Position numbers and translations under genes: made by a program. A stretch of DNA of 64,000 bases from CAIWHR01 sp963781285 (GTDB taxonomy: Bacteria > Pseudomonadota > Gammaproteobacteria > Burkholderiales > Casimicrobiaceae): assembly GCA_963781285.1 (NCBI GenBank), contig CAWAFI010000003.1, forward strand, positions 1-64,000. The letters run 5' to 3'. Under the pieces are notes generated by a model that saw only the letters and a program-made list of their open reading frames with translations, was not told where the DNA came from and did no database searches. Each line of letters begins with the position of its first letter. Positions within the stretch are counted from its first letter, which is position 1. Positions 1 through 9,921 of this stretch are shown in pieces.

Positions 1-1709
1 TCGATGTCGTTCGGCTTCCCGTCGGTCAGGATTAGACCAGCCGGTGGCGATGCGGCCGTTCCGTCACTTGCGTAGAGGACGTGCCGGACGGCAGCGCCGA
101 TCCGCGTGTACTGGCCCGGCTTCAGCGCCTGGATTCGCCGAATGACCTTCGGCGTCGAGTCTTCGTCGAAGTCCGTGCTCACGGTCGCACGTTCACCGAC
201 GTTCGCCGCCGGGAGGTGAAGGTGAAGATGGCGTGCTCGTCCGCCACAGGCGGTCAGGCCGTGGGTGAGGGCCAGGAGCGCGCTCTTCTCGACGTCCAGC
301 ACTCGCCGGTCTTGCAGCCACGCGTCGGTCGACAGCGAAACATCCATGAGTACGGCGACCGAGAGGTCGCGGGCGATGGTGCGGGACTGATGAACAACCC
401 GCTCGGTTCCCGGTCCGCCGGCGCGCCGATCGGCGAGATCACGCACCAGCGCCGAGAGATCGAGATCGTTCCCGTCCGGTTCGCCATAGATGATCTGCCG
501 TTTCGGTCGCAGTGCCTCGAACTGTCGGCGGACCTGTCGGATGCGTCGCTGCATGTCGGCGTCCGGCGGCCCAGTCTTCGCCGTTTCCGGAGCCGGACCG
601 GCGACCACCCGGCAGTAGTTCGGACGATAGCACTGCCGCTTGTAGTCCCATTCGGGGTAGGAAATCTCGGCCGTCACCGGCTCCGCCTCGGCTTCGGCGG
701 GCGCGAGCTCGAGATCGAGCTTCAGAAGGGTAGACGCGCGCTTTCGGTGCGAGCCGATGGTCAGTTCGGGCAGATCGTCCGCCGCCTGTCGGGCTCCCGC
801 CTCATCGTCATCCTCGACGCTGCGATTGACGTTGACCATTTCGGCAAGGCTGAAGATCGTCTCGAAACGATGCAGCACGAGCGGGTCGCCGCGTTGGCTC
901 TGGTCGTGTCGGTCGCCGTGCGGCGCGCCGGCGGAGCTGGTCCATATGGACCGAGTTGCCGCCTTCCTCGTCCGCGTCGTCGATGCGCGCGCCGCCTTCG
1001 CCGATCAGAATCTCCCCCAGACAGGGGCAGGCAAGAAGGTCGCGTACGTCTTTGGGGCGACGAAGTCGCCGACGTCGACGTTTCCCCCGGATCGCATTCA
1101 GGATGCGAGATCGGACGCACGGCCGGCCTACCGCCGAGGCTCGATGATCGCCGCTTCCACCGCTGCTTCCCAGCGCGGGAGCCGGCGCTTCGGCCGCACG
1201 GCGAGAGACGCCCGACACAAACGGGCATAGAGTGGCCCCAGGCCGGGCCAGCGCCGCCAGGCGGCGCGCGCGGTCGCTTCCGCGACCTGTAGGCGAGCGA
1301 GGTCGTGCTGCAGCGGGTCGCGGAGTTCGCGCTGGCGGCGCGGCATTCGCGAACCATGCCGCCAGCCACTCATAGAGCGCCGCGTTGTCCTCGCGAGCGG
1401 GAAATACGTCGATAACGATCCGGCAAGCTTCAACGTGCTCTCGTCCATCGACGGCCCGGTCGAAGTCGTTCCCGTCCGAGCCCGATCCGCTGTTTCAGGT
1501 TGAGGCGATGGCCCGACTTCGATCGGCTGCCCCCGAACGATCCGGATCGCGCCGCTCCCCCCGAGAGCGCGGAACAGCACGCCGATGCGTCCCTGCAGCG
1601 GGCGCGAGCGTCACGGCCTGTTCGGCATGCGGTGGTAGGTGCCGGTCGCTCCGACCAACCGATGCCAGGCGCGGCCAACCGTTTCCTCAAGTTCGAGGAA
1701 GTCGAGCAT
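1..1709 (-). pseudogene. norD: NorD-like VWA-domain protein, frameshifted, 3' end beyond window
   Basis: NorD is the accessory protein needed to activate nitric oxide reductase and normally works with the NorQ ATPase. The ATG at 1709 starts a peptide beginning MLDFLELEETVGRAWHRL, as in NorD proteins. A von Willebrand A domain is readable near 290-370, with a MIDAS-type DVSLSTD motif after VAVLM, and near the left edge (LILTDGKPNDID). The reading frame changes several times, so no continuous ORF exists. The gene lies directly downstream of norQ in the usual norCBQD order. The broken state could be true decay or poor sequence; codon composition still looks coding. The C-terminal end lies outside the window. 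Confidence 0.75.
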
Positions 1710-1720
1710 GCCTCATCCGA

Positions 1721-2511
<791 letters not shown>

Positions 2512-2525
2512 CGAACGGCGGCCGG

Positions 2526-3919
2526 TCACGTCGATGACTCGGCCGCCGAAGCCTATTCGGCCGGTTGCGAGCGCGGCCGTGCGAGCGCCGGCCGTTCGCG
2601 GCCCGGCACCGAACATCGCGTAGACGAACATCAGGCGCCGAGATCAGGACGACGACGCCCGACACCGAGCCGCATCCAGTAGAACACGCCGAGCTGGTCC
2701 TGCACGTCCATGTAGCTCTGGCCCAGCACCCGCTGCAGATGGATCTGGACCACGCCGGCGAAGGTCAGCGTGAAGGTCATGAACACCATGCGCGGTGCAC
2801 ATGATCCAGAAGCTCGCCATGTTGAGCACCTGGTTGTACGGCGCGCGGCTGCGCAGGTACGGCATCGCGTAGGTCATGATCGGCGAGGTTCAGCATCACG
2901 TAGGCGCCGAAGAAGGCGAGATGGCCGTGCGCCGCCGTCACCTGGGTGCCGTGGGTGTAGTAGTTGACCGAGGACAGCGTGTGCAGGAAGCCCCACACGC
3001 CGGCGCCGAAGAACGCCATCACCGAGCAGCCGAGCGACCAGAGCAGCGCGGCCTTGTTCGGATGGTCGCGGCCGCCCTTCCAGACCATCTGACGGTGAAG
3101 ATCACCATGGCGAAGAACGGCAGCGACCTCGAGCGTCGAGAAGAGCGACCGATCCACTGCCAGTAGCCGGGCGCGCCGATCCAGTAGTAGTGATGGCCGG
3201 TGCCGAGGATGCCGGAGAACAGCGCCAGGCCGATGATGACGTAGAGCCACTTCTCGACCACCTCGCGGTCGACGCCGGTGAGCTTGATCATCAGGAAGGC
3301 GAGCATGGAGGCCATGATCAGCTCCCAGACGCCTTCGACCCACAGATGGACGACGTACCACCAGTACATCTTGTCGACGCGACGAGGTTCGTCGGGTTGT
3401 AGAAGGCGAACAGGAAGAAGATCGCGACGCCCCACAGGCCGAGCAGCAGGACGTTGGTGACGGCGGTCTTGCTGCCCTTCGAGCACCGTCATCGTGACGT
3501 TGAACAGGAAGATCAGGCCGACGACGACGATGCCGATCTTGACCCACGAGCGGCTGCTCGAGGAATTCGCGGCCTTCGTGGAATGTGGAAGAGGTAGCCG
3601 ACCACGGCGGCGCCGGCGCGCCGAAGAAGATGCCCGAACTGAACATAGGCGAGCAGCGGGCTGTAGATCTCGCGTCTCGGTTTCCTCCGGGAATGAGAAG
3701 TAGGTCGCGCCCATGAAGCCCATCAGCGAGCCAGACGATCAGCGCGTTGGTGTGGATCATGCGGACGATGTTGAACGGCAGCAGCTTCGACAGGAAGTTC
3801 GGCAGGACGTAGATGGTCCCGGCCAAGACGCCGAACGGCACCTGCACGACGAAAGAACGATCGCCCGCGCGAAATAGAAGTACAGCGCGATTTGGGTTTG
3901 GCGTTATCGGATATTTCAT
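2526..3919 (-). pseudogene. norB: nitric oxide reductase large subunit, many frameshifts
   Basis: NorB is the membrane catalytic subunit that reduces 2 NO to N2O. The ATG at 3919 gives MKYPITPNPNRAVLLF, then FGVLAGTIYVLPNFL and NIVRMIHTNALIVWL. Further blocks, each in its own frame, include GFMGATYF, the MYWWYVVHLWVEGVWELI block, SGILGTGHHYYWIGAPGYWQWIG, SVNYYTHGTQVTAAHGHLAFFGAYVM and YMDVQDQLGVFYWMRLG. The block order matches intact NorB over about 450 residues, but I count at least eight frame changes. Heme- and metal-binding histidine segments survive. The 3' end is approximate because of the frame changes. Residue-level conservation with so many indels suggests either very recent decay or sequence error. 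Confidence 0.85.
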
Positions 3920-3947
3920 GGAGCGTCCTGTCGGGACTCGGGACGGC

Positions 3948-4341
3948 TCAGCCGGCCTTGTTCGGCGGCCAGTTCTGCGTGTTGGTGCGGCTCGGTCCAT
4001 CGCAGGAAATCGACGAGATCGTTGAGTTCCTGGTCGGTCAGATTGAACTGCGGCATCTGCCGGCGGCCCGGCGATGCCCGACGGCTGCGCCTGCATCCAG
4101 GCCTTCAGCAGTTCCGCGCGCCGTGCCGGATCCTCGCCGCCGCCGTAGCGCATCCCAGACGTTGCCGACTTCGGGCGCGAAGTACGCGCCCTCGCCCAGA
4201 AGCGTATGGCAGTTGATGCAGGCGTTCTTCTCCCAGACGTGCTTGCCGCGCGCGACCACGTCGGTCAGCCCGCGCGTCCGTCGACTGTGTTGCCGATGTA
4301 GTAGTGGCTGTGCGCCGTCAGCGCCAGGACGATCGCGATCA
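3948..4341 (-). pseudogene. norC: nitric oxide reductase cytochrome c subunit, 5'-truncated and frameshifted
   Basis: NorC is the membrane-anchored cytochrome c that passes electrons to NorB. The heme motif CINCH is present in the segment WEKNACINCHTLLGEGAYFAPEVGNV, and the C-terminus ends in the family-typical NWPPNKAG with TGA at 3948-3950. The N-terminal transmembrane anchor is mostly lost: norC sequence begins abruptly at about 4341 (IAIVLALTAHSHYYIGNTVDG), fused in frame to the upstream recombinase. There are further frame changes near 4268, 4150 and 4075. Without its own start, promoter or full anchor this copy is very unlikely to be functional. Confidence 0.8.
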
Positions 4342-5095
4342 TCACGCGGATATCGACCTTCTGCTCGAGCAGATGAGTGGCGAAGCAATGTCTCAAGGTA
4401 TGCATCGACACGCGCTTGTCGATGCGCGCTGCGACCGCAGCGGCGTGCACTGCTCGGTTCAGCTGCCGAGGGGTCAGTGGATCGATCGGATTCTGGCCGG
4501 GAAACAGCCACCCGCCCTTGAGCATCTTGCCCTGCGCATGGGCGTAGCGCCACCACGCGCGCAGGCGCTCGAGCAGCACCGGCGGCAGCATGGCGTAGCG
4601 ATCCTTGTGGCCCTTGCCCTGCTCAACGCGCAGGACCATGCGCTGGCTGTCGATATCGCCGACCTTCAGCGCAATGACTTCGCTGGCGCGCAATCCGGCA
4701 CCGTAGGCCACCGATAGCGCGGCCCGGTACTTCAGGTTCCCGGCCGCTTCGATCAGGCGCGCGGCCTCCTCGCGGCTCAGTATGACCGGCAGCTTGTGCG
4801 GCACCTGCACCGGGGTCATCTTGGCAATCCGTTCCGGGTCGCCGACCGTGAATTCGAAGAAGAACTTCAGTCCGGTGATCGTCGCATTGAGCGAGATCGG
4901 CGAGATCCCTTGAACGACCAGGTGCAATTGGTAGCGGCGCAGATCCTCGTCGCTGGCCGAGTCGGGTGAGCGCCCCAGGAATGCGGCAAACCGCAGGACG
5001 GCACGGATGTACGCGTTCTGCGTCTTGGGCGAGAACTTGCGCATCCGCATGTCGTCGATCATGCGTTCACGCAACGGGCTGATGGCTTGAGTCAT
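4342..5095 (-). pseudogene. tyrosine recombinase/integrase, C-terminally truncated and fused to norC remnant
   Basis: Site-specific tyrosine recombinase of the kind often found with IS91-like elements. It has an N-terminal SAM-like DNA-binding domain (about residues 6-90) and a catalytic domain with the first Arg (GAGLRASEV) and the HTLRH box. The sequence stops matching after LLEQKVDIRV (about residue 251), where the family continues with the last catalytic box and the Tyr nucleophile. Instead the ORF runs in frame into norC and stops at 4265. Both the conserved His/Trp box and the catalytic tyrosine are therefore missing, so the enzyme should be inactive. The ATG at 5095 has a GGAG ribosome site upstream. 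This gene is free of frameshifts, unlike the nor genes beside it. Confidence 0.85.
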
Positions 5096-5194
5096 GGCTC
5101 TGCTCCTGTGGTGATCCGAGGCGGATTGCCTTGTTCACCAACATAAACAGAACCTCTGTCTCATTCACTCACCGCCGCCCGATCGCAGCCCCCT

Positions 5195-5208
5195 ACCGCG
5201 CGAGCGGT
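5195..5208 (+). other. small hairpin abutting the intron 5' end (possible group IIC target motif)
   Basis: A 5-bp stem (ACCGC / GCGGT) with a GCGA tetraloop lies three bases before the intron's GTGTACG start. Group IIC introns characteristically insert just after hairpins such as terminators or attC sites, so the placement fits. The stem is short, and the intron class is inferred. Confidence 0.45.
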
Positions 5209-5211
5209 TTA

Positions 5212-7075
5212 GTGTACGCCCGCGAGGGCGTGCTACTTGCAGGGTGCAAATCCCTGTCGGAGTTGGCCACAGCTCCGTAGCTGAAGGTAACTGCGTCGTC
5301 GCGAGGCGGGGTGGGGAGTAACCGGAAGCGAACTGTCGGTCCGTAGGATGACGAACCTGTTTCGGCGGGGTATGGCGGCGAGCCTGCACTAAAGTGGCGA
5401 AGCCTGGAAGCAACGCAGCACGCTGTCGTGGCGGATAAAGCGATGTTGCGGCGTACAACGTGGTTGAGGACGGAACGATGGGAAGGTGGCACGTAGCAAG
5501 CGGGGAGACCTGTCAGCGGGGTGAACGCGGGCAGGAGTCAGAGTCCCAATAGTACCGGACACGGAGCAGTCGGTTGGACCGTGGAAAAGTGCGCCAGAGC
5601 AAAAGGCGCATTAGGGAAGTGGGGCAGGAAGGTTGATAGCCAAAGACCGGAGAGAGCAGAGATGAAAGTCGAAGCATCGCCAGTGTCGGCAACGACTAGA
5701 CGAGATGCAAGCGCGCTGGGAAGCTCCATGCAGCGGAAATTCGCGCCAGCTCCACTCTGGACCGAAGCTATGTTGGCTGCTCTACAAAGAGGAGTTAAGG
5801 GTGGCAAATGGCACAGTCTGATCGATAAAGTATCGCGTCTTGAAACGTTGCGGCTGGGATGGACACAAGTCGAACGCAACGCTGGGGCGGCGGGAGTAGA
5901 CCGGATGAGCGTGGAGCGATTCGCGCAAGGGCGGGACTGCTACCTGGCCGAATTGGCGGCAGCGCTGCGGGACGGAAGCTATCGCCCGCAGCCGGTACGG
6001 CGTGTGTACATACCCAAAGGCAAGGGGCAGCGCCCGCTCGGTATACCTGCTGTTAAAGACCGCGTGGTACAAGCGGCGTTGAAGCTGGTGATCGAGCCGA
6101 TCTTTGAGCACGAATTCGAGCCGCGGAGCTTCGGCTTTCGGCAGGGTATGGGCTGCAAAGATGCGCTGCGCGAAGTGGACCGGCATTTGAAAGCAGGTCA
6201 CTTCTGGGTGGTGGACGCGGACCTGCAACACTACTTTGACACGATTCCACATGCACCCCTTCTCGCGAAAGTGGGAAGACGGATTGCAGATGGTCGGGTG
6301 TTGGAGCTCGTTCAGCGGTTTCTCAAGCAAGACATCATGGAAGACATGAAGCGGTGGACGCCGATGTCGGGCAGTCCGCAAGGGGCAATGATTAGCCCCT
6401 TGCTCGCCAACATTTACCTTCACGAGCTTGATGCTGAAATGCGTGAGGCTGGGTTGGTAATGGTGCGCTACACTGATGACGCCGTGGTGTTGTGTCGCAG
6501 TCGGGAGGAAGCGGCGTCTGCGCTGGCCCGCATGCGTGCTTGGGTGAGTGCGAGCGGACTGGCGCTACATCCGGACAAAACCCATGTTGGGGATTGCCGT
6601 GTCGAGGGTCAAGGGTTCGAGTTTCTGGGGTACCGGTTTGAAGCAGGGCAGCGTTGGGTACGCAAGAAGAGTCTGATGTCCTTGCGCGATAACATCCGCG
6701 CCAAGACGAAGCGTAACGAGGGGAACTCCCTCGCGTACGTCATTGCGGCTCTCAATCCGACTCTGCGCGGCTGGTACGGCTACTTCCAACATGCTCACCG
6801 GTTCACATTCACCTCGATCGACGGCTTCGTTCGCCGCCGGTTGCGCGCGATGCTGCGCCGGCAGAAGCACCGACCGGGTCACGGCCGATGCCTACGCGAT
6901 CACCAGCGCTGGCCGAATGCCTTCTTCGCTGACCTTGGGCTGTTCACGATGTCTGAGGCCCACCGCTTGGCGCGCCAATCCCGATGTGGAAACAACTGAC
7001 TGGAGAGCCCGTCGCGGGAGAACTGCACAGCGGGTTCGGAGGGAGGGGACGGCTGTCGCCGTTCCCTACCCCTAT
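5212..7075 (+). mobile_element. group II intron, apparently full length
   Basis: The 5' end GTGTACG fits the group II start consensus, and the following bases fold as domain I-like RNA with the usual GGTGCAAATCCCTGTCGG segment. Domain V is readable at about 7004-7037 (GAGCCCG arm, GGGAGAAC internal part, CGGGTTC arm). Domain VI follows and the element ends in CCCTACCCCTAT at 7075, matching the usual AY end. Total length is about 1.86 kb, with the reverse transcriptase ORF inside the loop region. The intron lies between the truncated recombinase and a hydrolase remnant, so it interrupts no intact gene. Confidence 0.85.
5662..6999 (+). CDS. ltrA: group II intron reverse transcriptase/maturase
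   Basis: This multifunctional intron protein copies intron RNA at the target and assists its splicing. The RT fingers and palm contain the RPLGIPAVKDRVVQ block, SFGFRQGMGCKDAL, DADLQHYFDTIPH and SGSPQGAMISPLLANIYLHELD. The catalytic box reads YTDD (6469-6480) instead of the common YADD. Domain X (maturase) follows, with the LNPTLRGWYGYFQHA motif. The C-terminal tail is short and shows no HNH endonuclease domain. I chose the ATG at 5662 (445 aa); an in-frame GTG at 5521 would give 492 aa, with the extra part lying in intron RNA structure. The frame is intact, so the protein may be active. Confidence 0.9.
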   Translation: MKVEASPVSATTRRDASALGSSMQRKFAPAPLWTEAMLAALQRGVKGGKWHSLIDKVSRLETLRLGWTQVERNAGAAGVDRMSVERFAQGRDCYLAELAAALRDGSYRPQPVRRVYIPKGKGQRPLGIPAVKDRVVQAALKLVIEPIFEHEFEPRSFGFRQGMGCKDALREVDRHLKAGHFWVVDADLQHYFDTIPHAPLLAKVGRRIADGRVLELVQRFLKQDIMEDMKRWTPMSGSPQGAMISPLLANIYLHELDAEMREAGLVMVRYTDDAVVLCRSREEAASALARMRAWVSASGLALHPDKTHVGDCRVEGQGFEFLGYRFEAGQRWVRKKSLMSLRDNIRAKTKRNEGNSLAYVIAALNPTLRGWYGYFQHAHRFTFTSIDGFVRRRLRAMLRRQKHRPGHGRCLRDHQRWPNAFFADLGLFTMSEAHRLARQSRCGNN

Positions 7076-7131
7076 CCGTCGACCCACCCCAGCCATTGAG
7101 TCCTACGAAAACCGGACGTTCGACGTTCAAG

Positions 7132-7680
7132 CTAAGCGGGCCGCAACCGCTTGGCGAGAAACGTGCGATGACTTCATTGACTGGTTTAGGATCAGTAACG
7201 GGGCCCATGTGCCCGAGTTCTTCAAACTCCACAAGCTCAACTTGTGGCAACGCATTGATCAGAAGTCGTGCAACGCCATGGGCTGACCGCGTCGAACGCC
7301 TGCCTACCATGTAGAGGACTGGAATATTGAGTTCGCGGAACGCCTCCAGAGGCGTGGGTTCCGTGAGCAAGGCATGAGCCTATCTCCGCACATGCTTCAC
7401 CGATGCAGCAATTGGTGGTTTGCGTTGATCCGGCGTGTGTTTCCAGGCGCCGGAACCCATCCAATAGTCAATGAAGTGCTCGGCAGCCGCATCTTCGTTT
7501 CCTGCGTCGAGAGCAATGCTCGCGTTCGCTACTGCATCGCGGATTCCCTCTGTCTCGTTCGGCGGAGGTGTCTCTGCGTCGAGCAACGAAAACAGCGTTG
7601 GCTCGTACAGGGCCATTGCACGGACGCGACCGGGATTGTCCAAGGCGGCGATCAGCGCAACAGCCGCCCCGTATCCTTAC
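7132..7680 (-). pseudogene. alpha/beta-hydrolase remnant, N-terminus missing and frameshifted
   Basis: Readable pieces are GYGAAVALIAALDNPGRVRAMALYEPTLFSLLD (just after the nucleophile elbow) and, in another frame, EAFRELNIPVLYMVGRRSTRSAHGVARLL followed by EFEELGHMGPVTDPKPVNEVIARF, which carries the catalytic-His region GHMGP. A last one-base shift separates these from the likely ending LAKRLRPA at 7132. The match starts abruptly at about 7680, where the nucleophile Ser should be, and a stop codon lies just upstream. The remnant ends about 28 bp before the response-regulator start, so it marks a recombination joint. It cannot encode an active hydrolase. Confidence 0.75.
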
Positions 7681-7707
7681 GAATTCCGGCGTAATCTCGC
7701 GGGTAAC

Positions 7708-8406
7708 ATGTCTGGGCCCCTGCGTCTGCTGCTGATCGAGGACAACCAGGACCTCGCCGCCAACATGGGCGAGTTCCTGGAGTCGAGTGGCCACGTTGTG
7801 GACTACGCCGCAGACGGGCTCACGGGCCTGCATCTCGCGGCAGTCAATTCCTACGACGCCCTGGTGCTGGATCTCGGTCTGCCGGGGCTGGACGGCCTGG
7901 CCCTGTGCAAGCGACTACGCCAGGACGCTGGCAGCCCGGTCCCGATCCTGATGCTCACGGCCCGCGACGCTGAGCGCGACGTCCTGGCAGGATTCGCAGC
8001 CGGCACCGATGACTATCTGACCCAGCCGTTCTCGCTGCTGGAACTGTTGGCCAGGCTCACGGCACTGGTTCGGCGCGCAAGTGGCGATTCGGTGGCGCCT
8101 GTCCTGCGGGTAGCGGACCTGACGTTGGACACGCAGACCCTCGTCGCCCGCCGCTCCGGCCGACGGGTGGGGCTGACGCCGACAGGGCTGAAGGTGCTGC
8201 AAAGCCTCATGGTGGCGAGTCCCCGCGTACTCAGCAGGCAAGAACTCGAGGGCATCGTGTGGGGGAAGGATCCGCCGGACAGCGAGGCGGCGCTGCGCGC
8301 CCATATCCATGCGCTGCGCCAGGCAGTCGATCGCGATCATGCGGTCAAGCTGCTACATACCGTGCACGGGATCGGCTACCGGCTCGTGGAAGACGATGCG
8401 CTATAA
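7708..8406 (+). CDS. OmpR/PhoB-family response regulator
   Basis: A 232-aa transcription factor with an N-terminal receiver domain (residues 5-118) and a C-terminal winged helix (about 130-228, ending RAHIHALRQAVDR...LLHTVHGIGYRLVE). The acidic pocket (E11, D12), the phospho-acceptor D55 (LVLDLGLPG) and T84 are present. The normally conserved lysine in the DDYLxKPF motif is Gln106 (DDYLTQPF), which should affect phosphorylation-driven switching. I start at ATG 7708 because residues upstream belong to the hydrolase remnant. The stop overlaps the sensor-kinase ATG at 8396 by 11 bases, so the two are co-transcribed and probably translationally coupled. The signal and targets are unknown. Confidence 0.9.
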   Translation: MSGPLRLLLIEDNQDLAANMGEFLESSGHVVDYAADGLTGLHLAAVNSYDALVLDLGLPGLDGLALCKRLRQDAGSPVPILMLTARDAERDVLAGFAAGTDDYLTQPFSLLELLARLTALVRRASGDSVAPVLRVADLTLDTQTLVARRSGRRVGLTPTGLKVLQSLMVASPRVLSRQELEGIVWGKDPPDSEAALRAHIHALRQAVDRDHAVKLLHTVHGIGYRLVEDDAL

Positions 8407-9715
8407 GCCGTCGTTGCGCGCGCGTTTTGTTGCTGCGCTCCTGCTGGGTGTCACGTTGATCTCCGGCGGCTTCATCTACGCGGTCTACGAACTCGTGGAG
8501 TTGCTCGAGGTCGACCTGATGGAGGGCACGGTGAAGCGTGATCTTGGCGAGCTCGCCCGACGATTCTCGGCCGCGCCCGACGTCCAGCCACCAACGGCGA
8601 TGGACCTCAAGAGCTACATCCTGCGGCCAGGCGAAGCGCCGCCCTCGGAGTTTCCCGCGTGGCTGCTATCGTGGCCCGCGAGCCGCTATGACTCGTTCGA
8701 GTCTGGCGATAAGGAGTTCTTTGTCGGACGCGAGGACGTAGGCGATGCGCGCCTGTATCTGGTCCTCGACATTGAGAACATCGAACGGCTCGAGACACGC
8801 CTGACCGAGCTGGCCTTGTGATCGTGATCGTCGGCGCGTGGGTAACCGCGATCGCCGCGGGAGTGCTGCTTTCCCAGCGCGTCGTGCGACCGGTGTTGAG
8901 GCTTGCCGACGAGGTCTCCGCACTGGACCCGTCCGACACCAAGCGCAGATTGCGTGACGAGTTCAGCGATCAAGAGATCGGCCCCATCGCTGCCGCCTTC
9001 GACGGCTACCTGGAGCGACTCGACGAATTCGTCGCGCGGGAGCGCGCCTTTACCGACGAGGCCAGTCACGAACTTCGCACGCCGCTGGCGGTTGTGCTCA
9101 GCGCTGTGCAGTTGTTGGATCAAGAGCCGACCCTTAGCGACCGAGGCCGGGAACGCGTCGCCCGCATCGGGCGCGCTGCGCGGCAGATGCAGGATCTGGT
9201 CGAGGCCCTGCTCTTTCTGGCCCGCGAGGACGGCGGCTGGAAAGCCGAGCCCTGCGCACTTGACGAAGTCCTGGAGGAATGTGGCCGACGCCTATCGCGA
9301 CGCGGTCGCCGACAAGGCATTGAGCCTGCACTGTGAAATCGCGGAGCGACGCACGATCCTGGTCCCACCGGGTATGGCGGAATGCGTCGTGAGCAATCTG
9401 GTTGGCAATGCGATCCGTCACACCGAAAAGGGCCGCATCGATCTGCGACTCGAAACAGACCGAATCGTTGTCCAGGACACCGGGGCCGGCATACCACCGG
9501 GGGACCTCCAGCAGATCTTCGGGCGGCGCTATCGCAACCCGCAGAGTCGCGGCCTGGGCCTGGGTCTTTACCTGGTCAAACGCGTCTGCGACCGACTCGG
9601 CTGGCGCATCGTAGTGGCTGGCGCGAACGTCACATCGAAGCGCGCTCCAGCGCCCGGCGCACTCTGGACCTCGCTTGGGATGCCAGGACGAAGGAGCGCG
9701 TTGCGGGCGCGTTAG
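8396..9715 (+). pseudogene. sensor histidine kinase with two compensating frameshifts
   Basis: Partner of the preceding regulator. The first segment (8396-8821) encodes a cytoplasmic tail, TM1 (FVAALLLGVTLISGGFIYAVY) and a periplasmic sensor of about 110 residues. It then stops at TGA 8819-8821, just where TM2 (IVIVGAWVTAIAAGVLL) begins in another frame. That second segment holds HAMP and the H-box (DEASHELRTPLAVVL). A second shift near 9290 returns to the first frame, with the N-box (NLVGNAIRHT), G1 (DTGAGIPP) and G2 (GLGLGLYLVKRV). One missing G near 8817 and one extra T near 9290 would repair it. At 8818 a GTG overlaps the TGA, so a split two-protein kinase is conceivable but less likely. 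Confidence 0.75.
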
Positions 9716-9921
9716 TTTTTCGTTAAGATTCCCGCGATGAGTGCGTCCCACCTGAACGGCAAGGGACGAACCGCGCGTGCGCCCGGAATCATCGCGGCGA
9801 TTTCGGCAACCAGCGTATATCCGACATTCGACGTTCGCGGTGACCTGCGTCACAGCGGACGTACCTGTGCCACGCGGCACCGCTTCTGCGCGAAACCCAA
9901 AGAGTCGGAGGAGGCCCCTCT

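Noticed and set aside
81..1292. Long plus-strand frame (403 codons) across the norD region
   Set aside because: It is antisense to recognisable NorD sequence, rich in Arg/Pro, and has no domain; it is a GC-rich shadow frame.
4342..5211. Integron integrase with attC array
   Set aside because: The recombinase lacks an IntI-specific insertion as far as I can see, resembles IS91-associated integrases, and no attC-like array was found; only one short hairpin is present.
8818..8821. Genuine start of a separate kinase protein at GTG overlapping TGA
   Set aside because: The split falls just before TM2 of a single conserved kinase layout, and a second shift follows; a frameshift is simpler. Noted as an alternative.
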